Shown here: positions 44,362-53,212 of the stretch, one piece after another
Numbering within the stretch: the stretch's first letter is position 1
How the letters are laid out: the number at the start of each line of letters is the position of its first letter
From: JBHIYN01 sp041984235
Lineage (GTDB): Bacteria; Pseudomonadota; Gammaproteobacteria; Ga0077536
Assembly: GCA_041984235.1 (NCBI GenBank)
Contig: JBHIYN010000006.1
Location: 1-64,000 of the forward strand
Direction of reading: 5' to 3'
Length of the DNA: 64,000 nt
Position numbers and translations under genes: made by a program
The notes under the pieces: generated by a model
Told to the model about the DNA's origin: nothing
What the model saw: the letters and a program-made list of their open reading frames with translations, nothing else
The model's database searches: none

Positions 44362-44856
44362 GTGTCCGCCAAGGCCAGATCCGCAAACTCCGCGCTCATG
44401 CGTCGTGCAGGCACCGCGCTCGTCCTCGGCGTGCTGGCCGCGACCACCGCGCCGACCGATGCCACCGAGGTCTACCGCTGGGTCGATGCTGACGGTCGCG
44501 TGCATTTCGGCGACCGGCCGCGCCAGGCCGATGCCGAAGCCGTCGACATAGCGCCGCCCGTGCGCGGCGGCGGCATCAGCCGACAACGCCGGCAGCGCAC
44601 CCTGCGCCTGCTCGAGGCCTACGCCGCCGAGCGCGAGGAGCGCGCGGTCGCGCGGCGCGAAGAGGCCGCGCGCGAGGCCGAGCGGCGCACGAAGTGCGAG
44701 CAGGCCAGGACCCGACGCTACCGCTACGAGCACGCGCAGCGCATCGTGCGCCGCGACGAAGACGGCAACCGTGTCGTACTCGATGGCGAGGACTACGACG
44801 CGATCATCCGCAGCAGCCGCGAGGCGGTCGAGAAATGGTGCGGCCGAAACCCCTGA
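44362..44856 (+). CDS. DUF4124-domain exported protein
   Basis: About 164 residues from GTG 44362, which has GGGGAA 7 nt upstream; ATG 44398 is an alternative. A signal peptide is likely (basic start, then ALVLGVLAATTAPTDA). The mature protein opens with the DUF4124 hallmark EVYRWVDADGRVHFGDRP. It continues into a highly charged, Arg/Glu-rich helical stretch (~75-120, likely coiled coil) with two later cysteines (KCEQ and WCGRNP). DUF4124 proteins are periplasmic and mostly uncharacterised. The CHASE2 kinase gene starts 91 bp downstream on the same strand; a functional link is not evident. Confidence 0.8.
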   Translation: MSAKARSANSALMRRAGTALVLGVLAATTAPTDATEVYRWVDADGRVHFGDRPRQADAEAVDIAPPVRGGGISRQRRQRTLRLLEAYAAEREERAVARREEAAREAERRTKCEQARTRRYRYEHAQRIVRRDEDGNRVVLDGEDYDAIIRSSREAVEKWCGRNP

Positions 44857-44947
44857 GCGCGCCGCCAAATGCGACCTATCCTGCTATTTTTTCAGGACAA
44901 AGGCGGTTAAACTTGGCGCCACTCCCAGTTCGCACCCCGGCGCTGTA

Positions 44948-47494
44948 ATGGACAAAGCCTTCTGGAAATCCGATTGGTTCATCGGTGTTTCCATCTCGTT
45001 CGTGTTCCTCGTCGCCTGGTGGTGGGGATCAGCCGCGCTCGAAGGCCTGGAACGCGTCGCCTACGACACCGGCGTCCGCCTGTCCTCGCGCGACCCCGGT
45101 GAGCAGGTGACAGTCGTCGCGATCGACGACAAGAGCATCCAGAACATCGGGCGCTGGCCGTGGTCGCGGGAGATCCACGCCGAGATGATCGACCAGCTGC
45201 GCAGCGCCGGCGCCAAGACCATCGGCATGACCATCTTCTACTCCGAGCCGCAGGTCGCGCCGGGCCTGGAATGGATCGGCCGCTTTCGCGAGCAGACCGC
45301 GACGCTGGCCGCCGGCGGCGCCGAGGTCGGCCCGCTGGTGGCGCTCTACGATACCGCCGAGCTCGAGCTCGATACCGACAAGATCCTGGCCGAGGCGCTC
45401 AACCTGGCCGACAACGTCGTGCTCGGCATGCAGTTCGTGCCCGGCGTGCCGATCGGCAACCCGGACGAGGAGCTGCCCGACTACGTTGTGCGCAACGCCA
45501 TCAAGGACGGCAACATCGACGACCCCAGCGGCGAGTTTCCGCTCCCCGGACAGTCGGTCCTGGCGGTGCCGCCGATCGCCACGATCGGTTCCGAGGCACG
45601 CGCCATCGGTCACCTCATCGCGCCGCTGGACGTCGACGGCGGGGTACGCTTCGAGCCGCTGGTGATCGAGCATTTCGGCACCTTCTACCCGTCGCAATCG
45701 CTGCTCATCGCGGCCGCCTACCACAACCTCGGGGCGGAGGACATTCGCGTCAACCTCGGCGACAGCGTCGAGCTGCGCAATCTCAAGATCAAGACCGACA
45801 CCCTGCTCAACGTGAACACCTACTTCTATGGTGAGCGCGAGGGCGGCCGCCCGCCGTTCGACGTCTACTCCTTCCACGACGTGCGCCAGGGCGAAGTGCC
45901 GATGGAGAATTTCAAGGACAAGATCGTGCTCATCGGCGCCACCGCGTTCGGCGTCGGCTCGACCCTGTACACGCCGATCGGGGACGTTGGCGGCCCGGTG
46001 CTGATCATGGCGCACACCGTCGCCAGCATCCTCAACGAGGACTTCTTCATCGCGCCGCAGTGGGCCGGCTTCGCCGAGTTCGCGCTGATCCTGCTGGTCG
46101 CGGCCTACCTCGTCGGCCTGCTGCCGCGCCTGAACGCCGGCCCGGCGGCGCTGATCAGTGCCGGCCTGCTGATCGTCATCGTCGTCAGCGAGCTCGGGCT
46201 GATGATGAGCCAGGCGATCTGGATCAAGCTGATCACCGCGGCAACCCTGCTGCTGGTCGGCCACGTGCTGCTGACGACCAAGCGTTTCCTCGTCACCGAG
46301 GCCGGCAAGCGCAAGGTGGACATCGAATCCGCCGCCAGCAACAAGCAGCTCGCGCTGCAGTACCAGCAGCAGGGCCAGCTCGACATGGCCTTCGAGTTCT
46401 TCCGCCGCTGCCCGGTCGACGAGCAGCTGCTCGAGGCGGTCTACGTGCTGGCCGGGGATTTCGAACGCAAGCGCCAGTTCAACAAGGCGGCCTCGGCCTA
46501 CGAGTACATCGCGAGCAAGGATCCGAACTTCCGCGACATCAAGAACAAGGTCAACCGCGCCAAGCAGCTCAACGATACCGTCGTCATCGGCGGCTCCGCG
46601 GCGGCGGGCAACGCCAGCACCATGTTGCTGGACGGCAGCATCTCCAAGCCCATGCTGGGCCGTTACGAGGTCGAGAAGGAGCTCGGCAAGGGCGCCATGG
46701 GCGTGGTCTACCTGGGCAAGGACCCGAAGATCAACCGCACGGTGGCGATCAAGACCATGGCGCTGTCGCAGGAGTTCGAGGCCGACGAGCTGGACGAGGT
46801 CAAGGAACGCTTCTTCCGCGAGGCCGAGACTGCCGGGCGCCTGGACCACCCCAACATCGTCACCATCTACGACGCCGGCGAGGAACACGACCTGGCCTAC
46901 ATCGCGATGGAGTTCCTGCAGGGGCACGACCTGGTCCGCTACACCAAGGCCGACGCCCTGCTGCCGGTCGCCACCGTCATGGGCATCGTGTTCAAGTCCG
47001 CGATGGCGCTCGACTATGCGCACAAGCACAACGTGGTGCATCGTGACATCAAGCCCGCCAACGTGATGTACGAACCGAATATCAAGCAGGTCAAGCTGAC
47101 CGACTTCGGCATCGCCCGCATCACCGATTCGAGCAAGACCAAGACCGGCATGGTACTCGGCACACCCTCCTACATGTCCCCCGAGCAGCTCTCAGGCAAG
47201 AAGGTCGACGGCCGCTCGGACCTGTTCTCGCTGGGCGTGATGTTCTACCAGATGCTGACCGGCAAGCTGCCGTTCCACGGCGACTCCATGGCCACCCTGA
47301 TGTACAAGATCGCCAACGAGGAGCACCCGCGCATGGACGAGGTGCGGCCGGACCTGGTCAAGCAGCGCCCCTGCATCTCCGCCATCATCGACAAGGCGCT
47401 GCAGAAGGACCCGGAGAAGCGCTACCAGACCGGTGCGGACTTCGCCCGCGACATCCAGCGCTGCGCCAAGCAGCAGGCCCAGGCCGCGGCCTGA
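44948..47494 (+). CDS. CHASE2-domain membrane serine/threonine kinase
   Basis: 848 residues. TM1 at ~9-31; periplasmic CHASE2 sensor to ~370 (VVAIDDKSIQNIGRWPWSRE near the start is the family hallmark); three TM helices at ~371-450. A TPR-like cytosolic segment (~465-550, AFEFFRRCPVDEQLLEAVYV) precedes a eukaryote-type kinase at ~570-840. The kinase has P-loop GKGAMGVVYLG, Lys in TVAIKTM, HRDIKPANVM, DFGIAR and GTPSYMSPEQL, so all catalytic residues are present. Known: CHASE2 senses unknown extracellular cues. The PP2C phosphatase and FHA protein follow at once, a standard kinase-phosphatase-reader module. Confidence 0.93.
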   Translation: MDKAFWKSDWFIGVSISFVFLVAWWWGSAALEGLERVAYDTGVRLSSRDPGEQVTVVAIDDKSIQNIGRWPWSREIHAEMIDQLRSAGAKTIGMTIFYSEPQVAPGLEWIGRFREQTATLAAGGAEVGPLVALYDTAELELDTDKILAEALNLADNVVLGMQFVPGVPIGNPDEELPDYVVRNAIKDGNIDDPSGEFPLPGQSVLAVPPIATIGSEARAIGHLIAPLDVDGGVRFEPLVIEHFGTFYPSQSLLIAAAYHNLGAEDIRVNLGDSVELRNLKIKTDTLLNVNTYFYGEREGGRPPFDVYSFHDVRQGEVPMENFKDKIVLIGATAFGVGSTLYTPIGDVGGPVLIMAHTVASILNEDFFIAPQWAGFAEFALILLVAAYLVGLLPRLNAGPAALISAGLLIVIVVSELGLMMSQAIWIKLITAATLLLVGHVLLTTKRFLVTEAGKRKVDIESAASNKQLALQYQQQGQLDMAFEFFRRCPVDEQLLEAVYVLAGDFERKRQFNKAASAYEYIASKDPNFRDIKNKVNRAKQLNDTVVIGGSAAAGNASTMLLDGSISKPMLGRYEVEKELGKGAMGVVYLGKDPKINRTVAIKTMALSQEFEADELDEVKERFFREAETAGRLDHPNIVTIYDAGEEHDLAYIAMEFLQGHDLVRYTKADALLPVATVMGIVFKSAMALDYAHKHNVVHRDIKPANVMYEPNIKQVKLTDFGIARITDSSKTKTGMVLGTPSYMSPEQLSGKKVDGRSDLFSLGVMFYQMLTGKLPFHGDSMATLMYKIANEEHPRMDEVRPDLVKQRPCISAIIDKALQKDPEKRYQTGADFARDIQRCAKQQAQAAA

Positions 47495-47506
47495 GGTTGA
47501 CCCGGC

Positions 47507-48337
47507 GTGGCCAAGCCCCTGATCGAAGTCGCCAACATTTCCGATACGGGGCAGAAAAGGCCTCATAACGAAGACAGCGCCGTCACCGACACGTCACTCG
47601 GCATCGCCATCGTCGCCGACGGCATGGGCGGCTACAAGGCGGGCGAGGTCGCGAGCGCCATCGCTGCCCAGCTGATCCTGGACGAGGTCGGCGCCGGGGT
47701 CGGCTCGGTAAAGAGTGGCGAGGTCGACCAGGCGTCCGGTCTCAGCAAGGCTTCGGTCCTGCTGAGGGACGCAATAACACACGCAAATTCAGAAGTTTAT
47801 CGCACCGCACAAGCGGTGCCCCAATGCCAGGGCATGGGCACGACAGTGGTCGTGGTGTTGTACCACGGGGACAAGGTCAGCATCGGCCACGTCGGCGATT
47901 CGCGCGTCTACCGCCTGCGCGGCGACGAGTTCATGCAGGTCACCCGCGATCACTCGCTGATCCAGGAGCTGGTCGACCGCGGCTTCTTCACCGCCGAGGA
48001 AGCGGCGGAAAACACGCCCAAGAATCTCGTCACCCGAGCGCTCGGGATCGAGATGAACGTCGAGGTCGATATCCAGGAGCAGGACGTCGCGAGCGACGAA
48101 ATCTACCTGCTGTGCTCGGACGGCCTGAATGATATGGTAGATGATGAAGAAATTCACTTAACCCTAAGTAAATATAGTGCTAATCTTGTAGATGCCGCGC
48201 GCGAACTGGTGCGCCTGGCGAACGAGAAGGGTGGCAAAGACAACATTTCCGTCGTACTCGTCCGGCCGCGGACGAACTCCGCAGGCACGACGGGAGTCAT
48301 GGCCAAATTCAATAGCTTTTTGAAAAAAGGCAGCTAG
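47507..48337 (+). CDS. PP2C-family protein serine/threonine phosphatase
   Basis: 276 residues from GTG 47507, 12 bp after the kinase stop. PPM motifs in order: ISDTGQKRPHNEDS, VADGMGGYKAGEVAS (metal Asp), GHVGDSRVYRLR, VTRALGIE, LCSDGLNDMV, and KDNISVVLVRP. It should remove phosphate from targets of the adjacent kinase. Oddity: two short runs (about 47767-47810 and 48125-48190) use AT-ending codons (ATA, ACA, TCA, TTA, AAT, TAT, AGT), quite unlike the rest of the gene, while the encoded protein stays normal for the family. Confidence 0.93.
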   Translation: MAKPLIEVANISDTGQKRPHNEDSAVTDTSLGIAIVADGMGGYKAGEVASAIAAQLILDEVGAGVGSVKSGEVDQASGLSKASVLLRDAITHANSEVYRTAQAVPQCQGMGTTVVVVLYHGDKVSIGHVGDSRVYRLRGDEFMQVTRDHSLIQELVDRGFFTAEEAAENTPKNLVTRALGIEMNVEVDIQEQDVASDEIYLLCSDGLNDMVDDEEIHLTLSKYSANLVDAARELVRLANEKGGKDNISVVLVRPRTNSAGTTGVMAKFNSFLKKGS

Positions 48338-48349
48338 TAGGACAGAACG

Positions 48350-49084
48350 ATGGCCAAAATGGTTCTGAGCTTGAATGGGACGGTCCAGGGGGAATTCCCG
48401 CTCGACAAGGAGCGCATATCGATTGGCCGCAAGCCGGACAACGACATCCAGATCGACAACCTGGCGGTCAGTGGCAAGCACGCCCTGATCATCACCATCC
48501 TCGACGACTCCTTCCTCGAGGATCTCGGCAGCACCAACGGCACCTACGTCAACGGCAAGCTGGTCAAGAAGCACGCGCTGCGCAACGGCGACGTCATCGG
48601 CCTTGGCAAGCACGAGTTGAAGTACGTCAACGAGCACGCCACCGCTGACGACGAAGAATTCGAGAAGACGATGATCATCCGGCCGGGCTCCGCCAGCGCG
48701 GCGGTTGCCGCGGCGAAGGCCGCCGAACAGGCCGCTGCCCCGGCCGGGAAAGCGGAAGCCGCACCGGCCGCGGCCGCCGCGGCCAAGCCGGCAGCCGGTG
48801 GCGGTATGCCGCTCGGCAAGCTGCAGGTGCTGAACGGTCCGATCGCGGGCAAGGAGCTCGAGCTGACCAAGGCCCTGATCACGCTGGGCAAGCCGGGGAC
48901 GCAGGTCGCCGTCATCTCGCGCCGGCCGCAGGGCTACTTCCTCACCCACATCGAGGGTGACGGCCAGAACGACAACTACCCGGTCGTCAACAGCGCACCC
49001 ATCGGCCCCCAGGCCTATGCCATCCAGAACGGCGACATCATCGAGCTCGCCGGCATCAAGATGGAGTTCAGCCTCGTCAAGTAA
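48350..49084 (+). CDS. FHA-domain protein, likely kinase-module reader
   Basis: 244 residues. N-terminal FHA domain at about 20-95: SIGRKPDNDIQIDNLAVSGK then HA, and LEDLGSTNGTYVNGK. A threonine in an acidic motif (DEEFEKTMIIRP, Thr107) resembles the kinase-phosphorylated tails of FHA regulators. An Ala/Pro-rich linker (~114-148) leads to a second beta-sandwich-like domain (LQVLNGPIAGKELELTKALI) that may be a diverged FHA. Inference: it binds phosphothreonine on the CHASE2 kinase or is itself phosphorylated at Thr107. Third gene of the kinase-phosphatase-FHA set, 12 bp after the phosphatase. Confidence 0.88.
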   Translation: MAKMVLSLNGTVQGEFPLDKERISIGRKPDNDIQIDNLAVSGKHALIITILDDSFLEDLGSTNGTYVNGKLVKKHALRNGDVIGLGKHELKYVNEHATADDEEFEKTMIIRPGSASAAVAAAKAAEQAAAPAGKAEAAPAAAAAAKPAAGGGMPLGKLQVLNGPIAGKELELTKALITLGKPGTQVAVISRRPQGYFLTHIEGDGQNDNYPVVNSAPIGPQAYAIQNGDIIELAGIKMEFSLVK

Positions 49085-49268
49085 GCAGTGCCACCAGGCC
49101 GCTTCAGCACCGTTCATGCGGCCTTGCGCGCCCTTCTCCGGTGCCCACTGACCAGACGTAGCCCCCCTCCTCCGCGAGACGCGTGTCGTGCCTGAGCGAC
49201 TCCGAAGCACGCGCAGACCACTTCTGACCGAGACCTGGGCCCCAGTGCCAGCGCCGGCCCGTGGCCGG

Positions 49269-51515
49269 CTACTTCGTCTTGTGGTCGAACACGCCGTCCC
49301 AGTCCTCGGCCGGCGGTTCGGCGCGGAAGTGGGCGATGCGCTCGGCGTAGATGCGGTACAGGTCGGGAGCGCGTGACATCTTCTGCAGGTTGACGAAATT
49401 CAGCTCGGCCATGTCCCACTGCTGCATGCGGTACAGGCGCATGGTCTCGTGGTGCAGCTTGAGCTCCTTCTTCCACTCGCGGTCGAGCTGCTCCTTCGGG
49501 CACAGCGGCTCGAAGATGGCGACCGGCTTCTCCTTGCCCTTGACCCGGACCCGGTCCAGCTCGCGGTAGGCGTAGTCGGGTACCGCGGCAACCGTGGTTT
49601 CACTGCAGATGATGCTGACACCGTAGTTCTTGGTCAGCCCCTCCAGGCGCGAGCCGAGGTTGACCGCGTCGCCGAGCACGGTATAGGCCATGCGGAACGA
49701 GGAGCCCATGTTGCCGACGTTCATGGTGCCGGTATTCAGGCCGACGCCGATACGTACTTCGGGCCAGCCACGCGCGGCAAATTCCTGGTTGATTCCGTCG
49801 AGCCCGGCAATCATGGCCATGCCCGCTTCCAGCGCGTGGCGCGCATGATCGGGATCCTCCAGCGGGGCGCCCCAGAAGGCCATGATGGCGTCGCCCATGT
49901 ACTTGTCGATGGTGCCGCGCGAGTGGTGGATGATCTCGGTCATCGGGGTCAGGAACTGGTTCATCAGGTCGGCGAGATCGCGCGGCGCCAGCCCTTCGGA
50001 GATGGTGGTAAACCCGCGCACGTCGGAGAACAGCACGGTCATCTCGCGGTTCTCGGCCTCCAGCGAGTAGGCCGTCGGCGCCTTGGCCATCTCGTCGACC
50101 AGCTCGGGCGGGACGTATTGTCCGAACAACCCGGTGATCTGGCGTTTGCCCCGTGTCTCGACGAAATAGCCGTAGGACATGTGCACGACGAACATGACCA
50201 GCACCATCAGGATGCCTGAAGCCAGCGGCAGCACCACCCCACCCTGCGACCACACCAGGTGGTTGAAGCCGATGTAGACCAGTACGCCGGCAAAGGTGAA
50301 CAGCGTCGTGTACAGCGGGCTGAGCAGCGTCCCGGCCAGGATCATGCCAATGCCGACGACCACCAGCATCACGACCTCGGCCCCCAGCGTGTACTCGGGG
50401 AACTGCATCACCTTGCCCTTGAGGATGCCGGAGACGAGGTTGGCGTGGACCTCCACCCCGGGGTAGATCTCCTCCACCGGCGTCGCGCGCAGGTCGAGCA
50501 GGCCGGGAGCGCTGGTGCCTATGAGTACGATCCTGCCCTTGAGGATGTTCTTGTCGGCAACCCCGTGCAGCACCTGCGTCGCCGGTACGTAGGGAAAACT
50601 GCCCTGCCCGCCACGAAACGGCACCAGCGTCTTGACCTGGCTGTCGACCGGGATCGCCGCGTTGCCGAGGGTCAGCCACTCGAGCCCCGGGTAGCCGCGC
50701 GTATCGAACAGCGGCTTCTCGAAGCGCGGCAGCACCTCCTCCACGTCGAGCACGTGACGTACCAGCTCCAGCGCCAGTGAGCCGTAATACTGGTCCTCGA
50801 ACCGGATCAGCATCGGCACGCGACGCACCACGCCGTCACCGTCCGGCTGCTGGGTGAAGTGCCCGGCACCCAGCGCGCTCGCGGTCAGCGACTTGAGGTT
50901 GCTGCCATAGCCCGAAGCGGTCAGGAACTGCACGTTCTTGCCCTGGAAAACCGATCTCTCGAACAAGGGCTCCGGCAGGGCGCCGGTCCGCGGTGTCTCT
51001 ATCGCGGTACCGCCGAGGTTGAAGTAGTAGCCGAGGATGACCGGGTAACGCTGGATGGTCTCGGCGAAGATGCCGTCGTAGTCGAGCGTGGGCCGGATGA
51101 GCTGGAGCTGGCTGGTGAACTCGGGGTCGTCCTTGAGATGCGTCGCGGCCAGGTCTTCCAGCACGTTAAGGCCCGAGCTTTCGTCAGGCTCCGCGAACAC
51201 GATATCGAAGCCGACGATGGCGACCTCGTAGTTGTCGAACAACTGCTCGACCAGCCGCGCGAGCTTGTTGCGCGGCCACGGCCAGCGGCCTTCCGCGGTC
51301 AGGCTGACCTCGTCGATGTCGACGATCACGACACTGTCGTCGACCGTGTTCGGCATGGTCAGCTTGAGGTGCTCGTCGTAGGCCAGGTTTTCCATCTGGT
51401 CGACGAAGTCGATGCGCCACAAGTGGGTCGCATGTGCCAGGAAGACCACCAGTACCAGGCCGCTCAGGGTGACGCGGATCCAGTTGTCGCCGAGGCGGGC
51501 AATAATCGAACTCAT
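49269..51515 (-). CDS. CHASE2-domain adenylate/guanylate cyclase
   Basis: About 748 residues from ATG 51515, which has GGGGAGG just upstream. TM1 at ~12-32; periplasmic CHASE2 to ~385 (VVIVDIDEVSLTAEGRWPWP); two or three TM helices at ~395-460. A class III cyclase domain spans ~490-670: FSDVRGFTTISEG (first metal Asp) and KYMGDAIMAFWGAP (second metal Asp), with VGLNTGTMNVGNMG and YTVLGDAVNLGSRLEG. It should make cAMP; the purine-selecting residues were not settled, so cGMP is possible. It is last in the mla-like run and convergent with the other CHASE2 protein's operon. Confidence 0.92.
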   Translation of the reverse strand: MSSIIARLGDNWIRVTLSGLVLVVFLAHATHLWRIDFVDQMENLAYDEHLKLTMPNTVDDSVVIVDIDEVSLTAEGRWPWPRNKLARLVEQLFDNYEVAIVGFDIVFAEPDESSGLNVLEDLAATHLKDDPEFTSQLQLIRPTLDYDGIFAETIQRYPVILGYYFNLGGTAIETPRTGALPEPLFERSVFQGKNVQFLTASGYGSNLKSLTASALGAGHFTQQPDGDGVVRRVPMLIRFEDQYYGSLALELVRHVLDVEEVLPRFEKPLFDTRGYPGLEWLTLGNAAIPVDSQVKTLVPFRGGQGSFPYVPATQVLHGVADKNILKGRIVLIGTSAPGLLDLRATPVEEIYPGVEVHANLVSGILKGKVMQFPEYTLGAEVVMLVVVGIGMILAGTLLSPLYTTLFTFAGVLVYIGFNHLVWSQGGVVLPLASGILMVLVMFVVHMSYGYFVETRGKRQITGLFGQYVPPELVDEMAKAPTAYSLEAENREMTVLFSDVRGFTTISEGLAPRDLADLMNQFLTPMTEIIHHSRGTIDKYMGDAIMAFWGAPLEDPDHARHALEAGMAMIAGLDGINQEFAARGWPEVRIGVGLNTGTMNVGNMGSSFRMAYTVLGDAVNLGSRLEGLTKNYGVSIICSETTVAAVPDYAYRELDRVRVKGKEKPVAIFEPLCPKEQLDREWKKELKLHHETMRLYRMQQWDMAELNFVNLQKMSRAPDLYRIYAERIAHFRAEPPAEDWDGVFDHKTK

Positions 51516-51588
51516 GCTGCGGCCTCCCCTTGCTGCTGGTACGGCAGCTCCGCATCGGACGATATCCTCGCCCGGATCGGCCGCCACG

Positions 51589-52176
51589 TCACGGTTGCGC
51601 GATCAAGTCCTGCGCAAACTCCGCAAAAATCTCTCCGGTTGCCCGGTTCAGCGCCGCGACCGCCTGCGCCATCGGCACGTCGCCGAGCGGCACGCTGCGA
51701 GCGTATCGCCGCACGGTTCCCGGCTCGCGCCCACGGGGCCCACGGATCTCGAACTCCAGCAGGACCTCCGCGGAGCCGCCGTCGGCGGCGCCACGCTCGA
51801 AACGCACGATGCGACCCTGAACCGTGCGCGCGGTCGTCCGGGCCCGCTGCAGCGTCGCCGGCATGCCCTGCTCGCGCAGGTAATCGGTCAGCGCCTGCTG
51901 CAACATCACGCGCGGGCTGTCGACCCAGAAATGGTAGGCGGACTGCTCGAGCGTGGTACCGTCGGCGTGGGCGTAGACCACGGCCCGCTCGCTGTGCAGC
52001 CCGTTGGCGGCGAACGGCGCCACGTAAACCGAGTCCTGCGTGCCGCGTGCGGGCGTCGGCGGCGCACCGGCCTCCACGTCCAGACGGTAGAAATGATCGC
52101 GCGGGGTAGCGGTCAGCGAGCCACAGCCAGCCAGCAGTACCAGCCCCAGGCAGAACAGCATGCGCAGCAGGCTCAT
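51589..52176 (-). CDS. ABC-transport auxiliary lipoprotein (PqiC/MlaD-associated type)
   Basis: 195 residues. Lipoprotein signal LLRMLFCLGLVLLAGC with lipobox LAGC at ~15-18. The mature region fits the ABC_trans_aux family (DHFYRLDVEAGAPP; VAPFAANGLHSERAVVYAHADGTTLEQS): outer-membrane lipoproteins paired with MCE transporters, as in PqiC. It overlaps the MlaD-like stop by 4 nt (ATGA), so it is part of the transporter operon. It probably docks the MCE complex at the outer membrane, filling the role that MlaC plus MlaA play in the classical Mla pathway. Confidence 0.85.
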   Translation of the reverse strand: MSLLRMLFCLGLVLLAGCGSLTATPRDHFYRLDVEAGAPPTPARGTQDSVYVAPFAANGLHSERAVVYAHADGTTLEQSAYHFWVDSPRVMLQQALTDYLREQGMPATLQRARTTARTVQGRIVRFERGAADGGSAEVLLEFEIRGPRGREPGTVRRYARSVPLGDVPMAQAVAALNRATGEIFAEFAQDLIAQP

Positions 52177-53183
52177 TCTGCGCCCGGCTCCGCACCCGGA
52201 GAACGACGTATCAGGCGCGCCGGATTCTCCCGGATCGCGCGCGCGAATTCGCTCATGTGGCGACTTCCGCCCTCGAGATTGTAGAGGATGGTGCCAAGAT
52301 GCTCGTTGACGGTGCGCAGGGCCAGCTCCAGCTCCTCCATGGAGGTCTCTGCGGAGCCCACCGCGCCGCGCAGCTCGTTGCGGTTCTCGGTCACCAGTTC
52401 GCCCAGCGATCCGAGCAGCCCGTTCATCTGCAGTCGGGTGCTCTCGATGCGGCCGACCAGCTCATTCAGGTTCACCGCCACATCGTCGACATGCGTCAGG
52501 AATGACTCTACCCGCTGCTGGTTGCCCTCGCCCAGCAGCTCGCGCATGCGCAGCGCGGTTTCGTCGAGATGCCCGATGAGCTCGACCGTTTCACCGATCA
52601 GATCCTCGTCGACCCGTTCGTGCAGCATGCGCACGAACGGCGACAGCTCGTCACGCCGAAAGCGTATGAGCTCGTCGGAGAGCAGGTTGACGCGCTCGTT
52701 GACGTTTTTGAGAACGGGCATGATGCCGTCCTGCGACAGCGAGCGGAAATCTCCGGCGGCCTGGTTGAGAACCGAGAACAGGTCGGTCTTGCCCTGCCCG
52801 GCGATCGTATCTCCCGGCTTCAGGAACTCGCTCGACTGGCCTTCCACGATCTCGATGCTGATCGCCGAGATCAGGCCCGACGACTGCACGCGGGCAACGC
52901 TGTCGGCCGGGATACGCCAGCCCGAGGCCACGCTGAGCTCGATGTGGTAGCTCATGCCCGTGTCCCCGGCACGCGGTTCGATGGTCTCGATCTGACCGAC
53001 CCGGTAGCCCTCGTAGAAGACGCCGGTGCCGAACTTGAGCCCGGTGACGTTATCGTAGTTGACGTAATAGGCATCCGTCGGGCCGCTGCGGCCGGTCACG
53101 GCGAACAGGAAGACCACGAACGCGATCGCCATCACGATGACGAACACGCCGACCATCAGGTAGTTGACCGTATCGCGCTTCAC
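52173..53183 (-). CDS. MlaD-like MCE-domain protein
   Basis: About 336 residues from GTG 53183. One N-terminal TM helix (YLMVGVFVIVMAIAFVVFLFA, split here from its KRDTVN lead), then the MCE domain at ~40-120 with the FGTGVFYEGYRVGQIETIEP signature. A long, mostly helical C-terminal region (~150-300, with repeated leucine/hydrophobic heptads) probably forms a periplasmic coiled-coil needle. That makes it longer than E. coli MlaD (183 residues) and closer to bacterial Pqi/Mce-type tunnels. It binds lipid for the permease and ATPase encoded just upstream. Confidence 0.9.
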   Translation of the reverse strand: MKRDTVNYLMVGVFVIVMAIAFVVFLFAVTGRSGPTDAYYVNYDNVTGLKFGTGVFYEGYRVGQIETIEPRAGDTGMSYHIELSVASGWRIPADSVARVQSSGLISAISIEIVEGQSSEFLKPGDTIAGQGKTDLFSVLNQAAGDFRSLSQDGIMPVLKNVNERVNLLSDELIRFRRDELSPFVRMLHERVDEDLIGETVELIGHLDETALRMRELLGEGNQQRVESFLTHVDDVAVNLNELVGRIESTRLQMNGLLGSLGELVTENRNELRGAVGSAETSMEELELALRTVNEHLGTILYNLEGGSRHMSEFARAIRENPARLIRRSPGAEPGAE

Positions 53184-53212
53184 GGTAGCGGCCCGGCGGG
53201 CATTTTCAAGCT

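Noticed and set aside
45029..47041. Minus-strand open frame antisense to the CHASE2 kinase
   Set aside because: No domain and low-complexity composition; the kinase motifs lie on the plus strand.
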